Origin: an uncultured Oscillospiraceae bacterium
Lineage (GTDB): Bacteria > Bacillota > Clostridia > Oscillospirales > Ruminococcaceae
Assembly (NCBI GenBank): GCA_934526065.1
Contig: CAKSZX010000004.1
Coordinates: forward strand, 110,854-174,853
DNA length: 64,000 nucleotides
Direction: 5' to 3'
This document shows, in pieces, positions 59,114-64,000 of this stretch. Positions within the stretch are counted from its first letter, which is position 1. Every line of letters begins with the position of its first letter. Made by a program: the position numbers and the translations under genes. Below the pieces are notes generated by a model that saw only the letters and a list, made by a program, of their open reading frames with translations, was not told where the DNA came from and did not search any database.

Positions 59114-61459
59114 ATGTCTGAAAGAATAAATATAAAAACAGATACCAATATCGACTATTTTCACCTTCCTACCGTGGCACTGCGCGGTCTGGTGATTTTC
59201 CCGGACAGTGTGGTTCATTTTGATGTAGGTAGAGAAAAATCGATAAATGCAATAAATGAGGCAATGAAAGGTAACCGTCTGGTGTACCTTGTACCTCAGG
59301 CAGATATTACCGTTGAGGATCCGTCACAGGCGGATATATATGATGTAGGTGTGCTTGCTTCCGTAAAACAGATACTTAAACACCAGGACGGCGTTATTAA
59401 GGTGATGGTAGAGGCTCTTGAGCGTGCCAAAACCGTAGACATAAGCAATGATGGTGATTACTTAACTGCAATCATCAAACCTTATCCTGTAAAAACAATA
59501 AGGTCGGATAGATTAAACACCGTTGAGGCTCTTGTTAGAACGATTAAGGAAAAATTTGAAGAATACCTTACCGTTGCTCCTAAGATATCAAGAGATATGA
59601 TCGGTAAGATTTTTGACGAAGAAAACCCGAATTTACTGCGGGAGGCCTTAGCTGCAACGGTTATGTTTAAAGTTGAGGACAAAATGAATATTATGGCGGA
59701 AAACTCCGTTGAAAAACGCCTTAAATATGTCCTTGAATATTTGAACAATGAAATTGAAGTTTTAAAAATTGAAAGTGAAATAAAATATAAAGTTCACAGT
59801 GAAATGGATAAGAGCCAGCGTGAATACTACTTGCGCCAGCAGATAAAAACCATTTCTGACGAGTTGGGCGACGGTGAGGACACCACGGGAGAATGTGACG
59901 AATACCGTGAAAAAATTGCAGCCGCAAATATGGGAAAAGAAAATAAGGAAAAACTTTTAAAAGAGGTAAACCGTCTTGAAAAGATGATGGGCTCTTCCCA
60001 GGAGGCGGCAGTTATTCGCACATACCTCGATACGGTTTTGTCATTACCTTGGAATGAGTCCACCAAAGAACAGCTCGATATAAAGAAAGCCGAAACAATA
60101 CTTAACAGAGATCATTACGGCTTGGACAAAGTTAAAGAAAAAGTTCTTGAAATACTTGCGATAAGGCAGATTTCAAATGATACAAAGGGGCAGATATTGT
60201 GTCTTGTAGGCCCTCCGGGCGTTGGTAAAACAAGTATTGCCAAATCTGTTGCGGAATGTCTCGGCAGAAATTATCGGCGTTTGTCATTGGGCGGTGTCCG
60301 TGATGAAAGCGAGATTCGCGGCCACAGAAGAACATATATAGGTGCCATGCCGGGTAAAATAATCAACACGATGATTGACGCAAAATCAAGTAATCCGCTT
60401 ATTCTTTTGGATGAGATAGATAAATTGGCAGGAGATTTCAGAGGGGATCCGGCTGCCGCTTTGCTTGAAGTCTTAGACAGCGAGCAAAATAATTCCTTTG
60501 TTGACCATTACATAGATCTTCCGTTTGATTTGAGTAAGGTGTTCTTTATAGCAACCGCAAATGACAGAAGTTCCATTCCGGGGCCTCTTCTTGACAGAAT
60601 GGATGTTATCGAGCTGCCAAGCTATACAAGAGAAGAAAAATTCAATATAGCCAAGAAGCATTTGATACCAAAGCAGCTTGATAAAAATTCTATGAAAAGC
60701 TGTGTTAAGTTCAATGATGCCGCAATTTATGAAATTATAGATTGTTACACAAGAGAAGCCGGCGTAAGAAACCTTGAAAGAACGATTGTAACGCTTTTGA
60801 GAAAATGTGCAAAAGAAATTTTGTCGGATGACATTGCCAAAATAACTCTTACAAAAGAGAAAGTAAAAGATTTGCTTGGTGTCGAGAAGTTCAAGCGTGA
60901 CGAAAATGAACACGCCGATTTGGTTGGTGTGGCCAATGGTTTGGCTTGGACAAGTGTCGGCGGCGAAATGTTGCCTATAGAAGTTGCCCTTATTCCAACC
61001 GGCAGCGGAAAATTAGAGATTACAGGTAATTTGGGTAAAGTTATGGAAGAATCTTGCCGTATAGCTTTAAGCTATATAAAGGCAAATAAAGAAAAGTACG
61101 GTATAAAATATGACTTTTCCAAGATTGATTTACATATCCATGCTCCTGAAGGTGCTGTACCGAAAGACGGCCCATCTGCAGGCGTCACAATAACAACCGC
61201 CTTACTTTCGGTACTCACCGACAGAAAAATAAAGGGTGATGTGGCTATGACAGGCGAGGTTTCTTTGCAGGGCAGAATATTGCCGATAGGCGGCTTGCGT
61301 GAAAAGCGGATGGCCGCATATCGTGAGGGAATGAAAACGGTTATTATTCCCTATGGAAATACGCCAAATCTTGAAGAAGTGGATGCTGTTGTAAAAGAAA
61401 AAATTAAATTTATTCCGGTTAAAACAGTTGACCGGGCTATAAGTGTAAATATGAATTAG
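59114..61459 (+). CDS. lon: ATP-dependent protease Lon
   Basis: An ATP-driven serine protease that degrades damaged and regulatory proteins. The 781-residue protein has a substrate-binding N-domain (about 15-205), coiled coil, AAA+ domain with Walker A GPPGVGKTSIAKS and Walker B LILLDEIDKL, and a protease domain with catalytic Ser in PKDGPSAGVTI and Lys in GGLREKRMAA. This is the LonA form. ATG 59114 follows TAGGAGG. engB follows 8 bases later. Confidence 0.98.
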   Translation: MSERINIKTDTNIDYFHLPTVALRGLVIFPDSVVHFDVGREKSINAINEAMKGNRLVYLVPQADITVEDPSQADIYDVGVLASVKQILKHQDGVIKVMVEALERAKTVDISNDGDYLTAIIKPYPVKTIRSDRLNTVEALVRTIKEKFEEYLTVAPKISRDMIGKIFDEENPNLLREALAATVMFKVEDKMNIMAENSVEKRLKYVLEYLNNEIEVLKIESEIKYKVHSEMDKSQREYYLRQQIKTISDELGDGEDTTGECDEYREKIAAANMGKENKEKLLKEVNRLEKMMGSSQEAAVIRTYLDTVLSLPWNESTKEQLDIKKAETILNRDHYGLDKVKEKVLEILAIRQISNDTKGQILCLVGPPGVGKTSIAKSVAECLGRNYRRLSLGGVRDESEIRGHRRTYIGAMPGKIINTMIDAKSSNPLILLDEIDKLAGDFRGDPAAALLEVLDSEQNNSFVDHYIDLPFDLSKVFFIATANDRSSIPGPLLDRMDVIELPSYTREEKFNIAKKHLIPKQLDKNSMKSCVKFNDAAIYEIIDCYTREAGVRNLERTIVTLLRKCAKEILSDDIAKITLTKEKVKDLLGVEKFKRDENEHADLVGVANGLAWTSVGGEMLPIEVALIPTGSGKLEITGNLGKVMEESCRIALSYIKANKEKYGIKYDFSKIDLHIHAPEGAVPKDGPSAGVTITTALLSVLTDRKIKGDVAMTGEVSLQGRILPIGGLREKRMAAYREGMKTVIIPYGNTPNLEEVDAVVKEKIKFIPVKTVDRAISVNMN

Positions 61460-61467
61460 GTGTAAAT

Positions 61468-62055
61468 ATGATTATAAAAAATGCGGAATTTATGACGGCT
61501 TACGGTACTGCAAAACAGTTGCCGAAATCCGATGTGCCTGAAATTGTTTTTTCCGGCCGAAGCAATGTTGGCAAATCAAGTTTGATTAATAAAATTTGCA
61601 ACAGAAAAAATCTTGCCAGAACATCGGGTCAGCCGGGAAAAACCGGTACTATAAACTTTTATAATATAAACGGAAACATTCATTTTGTTGACTTGCCGGG
61701 TTACGGATTTGCCAAGGTTTCCGATAAAGAGCGCCGGCGTTGGGATGACCTTATAAACTCTTATTTTGAAAAGTCACAGAATATTAAATTGGTGGTACAG
61801 CTTTTGGATTGCAGACACGAGCCCTCAAAAGATGACTATACAATGCTGGATTACTTGTCATACCACCGCATTCCTTTTGTGATTGCACTTACCAAGGGAG
61901 ATAAATTAAATAAAACCGAATCTCTTGCGGCAAAAGACAAATTTGAAGAGTTCTGTAAGGAGTTTTCTTATTCCGACATTATTTTCACCAGCGCAGAAAA
62001 AAATATCGGTATTGATACTTTACTTGACAGATTTGAAAAGGAGTTGGCAGAGTAA
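61468..62055 (+). CDS. engB: Ribosome biogenesis GTPase EngB/YsxC
   Basis: A small GTPase needed for late assembly of the 50S ribosomal subunit. The 195-residue protein has G1 GRSNVGKSSLI, the G2 region with SGQPGKTGTINFY, G3 DLPGYGFA, G4 LTKGDK and G5 TSAEKN. ATG 61468 follows TAGGTG. It is placed after lon as in Bacillus. It overlaps the next gene by one base. Confidence 0.97.
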   Translation: MIIKNAEFMTAYGTAKQLPKSDVPEIVFSGRSNVGKSSLINKICNRKNLARTSGQPGKTGTINFYNINGNIHFVDLPGYGFAKVSDKERRRWDDLINSYFEKSQNIKLVVQLLDCRHEPSKDDYTMLDYLSYHRIPFVIALTKGDKLNKTESLAAKDKFEEFCKEFSYSDIIFTSAEKNIGIDTLLDRFEKELAE

Positions 62056-62795
62056 TGGCATATAAAGAATTCAGTTATTACTATGACTACTTCAATTACA
62101 ACGCCGATTACGATAAGTTATTTATTAAAGTAAAACAATTAGCAGAAAAATACGGTGTTTCCACCGGAATTATGTGTGATTTAGGATGCGGAACAGGGGA
62201 GCTTGCTTTTCGTTTTGATAAAGCCGGTTATGATGTTATAGCTGTTGATAATTCTGACGAAATGCTTGATGTGTTATATGATAAAAAGGACGAAAATAAT
62301 GCCGAAAATGTTCTTATTTTAAAGCAGGATATAACCCGGCTGGATATGTACGGTACTGTGGACTTATTCACTTGTACATTTGACACGGTAAATCATTTGG
62401 AAAACGGTCGGCGGGTACAAAAATTATTTAACAGAGTTTCGCTTTTTCTTGACCCTAACGGTTTGTTTATATTTGATATGAACACCCGGTATAAGCATAA
62501 AAATATTTTGGGAAATCAAATATTTGATTTTGTAGAACCGGAGGCCGATTGCCATTGGGAAAACACTTTGTGTGATGGCGAGCGCAAGACCAAAATCTCA
62601 ATTTCAATAGACGATAAAGTATCCGGCGGACATTATCATGAAGAATTTTTTGAGCACTACTATGAATATGATGAAATTTTAAGTATGCTTAAAAATGCAG
62701 GTCTTTGCGTTTTGCAGGTTTTGGACGGCGAAACATACGAAAATATTACAGATACAAGTGAGAGATACTTGTTTGTTACAAGGAGGGAAAAATAA
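62055..62795 (+). CDS. Class I SAM-dependent methyltransferase
   Basis: A 246-residue cytoplasmic methyltransferase. The Rossmann motif I is DLGCGTGELAFRF near residue 40, followed by acidic loop VIAVDNSDEML, post-I ILKQDITRLD, and DLFTCTFDTVNHL. It matches a family common in Clostridia between engB and hslO. The substrate is unknown; small-molecule methylation is a guess. ATG 62055 overlaps the engB stop; hslO follows with no gap. Confidence 0.88.
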   Translation: MAYKEFSYYYDYFNYNADYDKLFIKVKQLAEKYGVSTGIMCDLGCGTGELAFRFDKAGYDVIAVDNSDEMLDVLYDKKDENNAENVLILKQDITRLDMYGTVDLFTCTFDTVNHLENGRRVQKLFNRVSLFLDPNGLFIFDMNTRYKHKNILGNQIFDFVEPEADCHWENTLCDGERKTKISISIDDKVSGGHYHEEFFEHYYEYDEILSMLKNAGLCVLQVLDGETYENITDTSERYLFVTRREK

Positions 62796-63677
62796 ATGTC
62801 AAAAATGGTAAGAGCAATATCCGATATGGGAGGCGTAGTTATAAGTGCTATTGATTCTACGGATATTGTAAAAAGAATGGAAGAAATTCATAAAACATCG
62901 GCGGTTGTAAGTGCGGCATTGGGAAGAATGCTAACCGCCTCACAGCTTATGGCGTCAACCCTTAAAAGCGCTTCCGATACAATCACCCTTAGAATTAAGG
63001 CAGACGGCCCAATAGGACTTATTACAGTGGCCTGTGACGGACGGGGACATTGCAAGGGATATGTTGAAAATAACGTTGTAGAAATACCATTGCGCCGGGA
63101 CGGAAAGCTTGATGTAGGCAGTGCCGTAGGCAGGAACGGACAGCTTTACGTAGTTAAGGACATAGGAATGAAAGAGCCTTATGTAGGCAGCATTCCGCTT
63201 GAAAGCGGTGAAATTGCAGAGGATATTACGGCGTATTATGCATATTCTGAACAGATACCTACTGTGTGTGCTTTGGGCGTGCTTGTAAACCCTGATTTGA
63301 GTATTAAATGCGCAGGCGGCTATTTGCTCCAGCTTTTGCCGGGAGCAACAGAAGAAGAAATTTCTCTTGTGGAAAACAATATCAAAAATATTCCGAGCAT
63401 TACAAATTTCTTTGAAAGCGGACATGATGTATACGATATAATCAATACCGTTATGGATGGTTTTAATCCGAGCATATTGGATGAGACAGATGTTAAATAT
63501 CAGTGCGACTGTTCAAGAGAAAGAGTAAAGAAGGCACTTATCAGTATAGGAATAAAAGATTTGGAAATGCTGCGTGACGAAGAGGATCAAATCGAAATGG
63601 GTTGTCAGTATTGTGACGCCAAGTACTACTTTACAAAAAAGGATTTGGATAATATAATCAAATCTTTGAAAAAATAA
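62796..63677 (+). CDS. hslO: Redox-regulated chaperone Hsp33
   Basis: Hsp33 is a cytoplasmic holdase switched on by oxidation. The 293-residue protein has an N-terminal core (about 1-180) including ADGPIGLITVACDGRG and GNIKG-type loop segments. The C-terminal redox switch carries four cysteines, CDC (about 237-239) and CQYC (about 270-273), which bind zinc when reduced. ATG 62796 begins directly after the methyltransferase stop, behind AAGGAGG. It is the last protein gene before the tRNA cluster. Confidence 0.97.
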   Translation: MSKMVRAISDMGGVVISAIDSTDIVKRMEEIHKTSAVVSAALGRMLTASQLMASTLKSASDTITLRIKADGPIGLITVACDGRGHCKGYVENNVVEIPLRRDGKLDVGSAVGRNGQLYVVKDIGMKEPYVGSIPLESGEIAEDITAYYAYSEQIPTVCALGVLVNPDLSIKCAGGYLLQLLPGATEEEISLVENNIKNIPSITNFFESGHDVYDIINTVMDGFNPSILDETDVKYQCDCSRERVKKALISIGIKDLEMLRDEEDQIEMGCQYCDAKYYFTKKDLDNIIKSLKK

Positions 63678-63700
63678 TTGAAAAAGTTTTCTTGAAATTA

Positions 63701-63729
63701 TTGACAAACCGTCAACAGTATGGTAATAT
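63701..63729 (+). promoter_or_regulatory. Promoter of the tRNA-Val/Gly/Val cluster
   Basis: TTGACA (63701-63706), 17-base spacer, TAATAT (63724-63729) with TGG before it (extended -10). The predicted start near 63736 coincides with the left arm of the inverted repeat that flanks the first tRNA. Confidence 0.88.
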
Positions 63730-63734
63730 ATTAC

Positions 63735-63841
63735 CTGTCACTAAGAGCTAAGGGAGCTTAGCTCAGCTGGGAGAGCATCTGCCTTACAAGCAGAGGGTCA
63801 CAGGTTCGAGCCCTGTAGTTCCCACCATTTCTTAGTGACAG
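63735..63841 (+). repeat. Inverted repeat bracketing tRNA-Val
   Basis: CTGTCACTAAG (63735-63745) and its exact complement CTTAGTGACAG (63831-63841) flank the tRNA-Val; A63746-T63830 extends it to 12 pairs. In the transcript they would form a stem closing over the whole tRNA, likely a processing stalk. Confidence 0.85.
63752..63827 (+). tRNA. tRNA-Val(TAC)
   Basis: A 76-base cloverleaf with CCA encoded. The acceptor arm GGGAGCT pairs with AGTTCCC; the anticodon stem TCTGC/GCAGA encloses CTTACAA, anticodon TAC (reads GUA and, with modification, other GUN codons). The T arm is CACAGGTTCGAGCCCTGTA. A second identical copy begins at 63927. Confidence 0.97.
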
Positions 63842-63845
63842 TTAT

Positions 63846-63921
63846 GCGGGTTTAGCTCATCTGGTAGAGCGCCACCTTGCCAAGGTGGAGGTAGCGAGTT
63901 CGAGCCTCGTAACCCGCTCCA
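63846..63921 (+). tRNA. tRNA-Gly(GCC)
   Basis: A 76-base cloverleaf with CCA encoded. Acceptor arm GCGGGTT pairs with AACCCGC; anticodon stem CCACC/GGTGG encloses TTGCCAA, anticodon GCC (reads GGC and GGU). It lies 18 bases after tRNA-Val and 5 bases before the next one; all three are probably cut from one transcript. Confidence 0.97.
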
Positions 63922-63926
63922 TTTGT

Positions 63927-64000
63927 GGGAGCTTAGCTCAGCTGGGAGAGCATCTGCCTTACAAGCAGAGGGTCACAGGTTCGAGCCCTGTAGTTCCCAC
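63927..64000 (+). tRNA. tRNA-Val(TAC), second copy, cut by window end
   Basis: Identical over all 74 visible bases to the tRNA-Val at 63752-63825. The last two bases of CCA lie beyond the window. The 5-base spacer before it lacks the inverted repeat seen around the first copy. Confidence 0.95.

Noticed and set aside
63735..63841. Inverted repeat around tRNA-Val as an integration (att) site or transposon end
   Set aside because: No integrase, transposase or target duplication is near, the arms lie at the predicted transcript 5' end and just after the tRNA, and an RNA-processing stem explains them more simply.
1..64000. CRISPR arrays, prophage or insertion sequences
   Set aside because: No regularly spaced repeats, transposase, integrase or phage structural motifs were seen on either strand.

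Overview
The window looks like a chromosomal segment of a low-GC, spore-forming Gram-positive bacterium of class Clostridia, probably near the Ruminococcaceae/Oscillospiraceae. This is inferred from gene content and order: a complete spoIIIAA-AH sporulation operon, sepF/ylmH/divIVA, a T-box before tyrS, strong AGGAGG-type ribosome binding sites, frequent TTG starts and A/T-rich spacers. Nearly all of it is core genome. I see no insertion sequence, prophage, CRISPR array or obvious foreign island.

Layout. 1-5973: four consecutive NuoL/M/N-like (Mrp/complex I-type) ion-pumping membrane subunits, the first cut by the window edge. 6041-6943 (minus): an S1-domain RNA-binding protein. 7092-11956: DUF951 protein, prfA, the threonylcarbamoyl-AMP synthase gene, coaE, a membrane-anchored lytic transglycosylase and an M18 aminopeptidase. 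12092-15059: membrane pyrophosphatase hppA and a metallo-beta-lactamase-fold protein. 15123-15198: tRNA-Ala(GGC). 15361-17676: a fused secDF. 17739-18674 (minus): an RluA-family pseudouridine synthase whose promoter faces that of radC. 18788-31640: a genome-maintenance and tRNA-modification run, radC-uvrB-uvrA-miaB-ymcA(ricA)-mutS-mutL-miaA. 31644-36897: an envelope/division cluster (HlyD-like adaptor, yggS, sepF, ylmH, divIVA, lspA, rluD). 36917-39528: a HAD phosphatase and a split transketolase. 39625-44176: spoIIIAA-AH. 44312-53220: yqhY-like Asp23, nusB, TsaD paralogue, xseAB, ispA, dxs, tlyA, argR, recN, close to the Bacillus order but without accBC. 53217-54815: T-box and tyrS. 54927-63677: metallophosphoesterase, tig, clpP, clpX, lon, engB, a methyltransferase and hslO (protein folding and quality control). 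63752-64000: tRNA-Val(TAC), tRNA-Gly(GCC) and a second, identical tRNA-Val running off the edge.

Functionally the window links ion-motive energy (antiporter-like subunits, pyrophosphatase), translation fidelity (prfA, t6A and i6A/ms2i6A pathway genes, tyrS, rRNA/tRNA modification), DNA repair, cell division, isoprenoid synthesis and protein quality control. I found no clear new multi-gene defence or biosynthetic system. The best leads are the run of four antiporter-like subunits, the HlyD-like protein inside the division cluster, a TsaD paralogue, an ArgR with an altered arginine-binding motif, face-to-face extended -10 promoters, an apparent ATC start on the transglycosylase, and a perfect inverted repeat that brackets a tRNA-Val.
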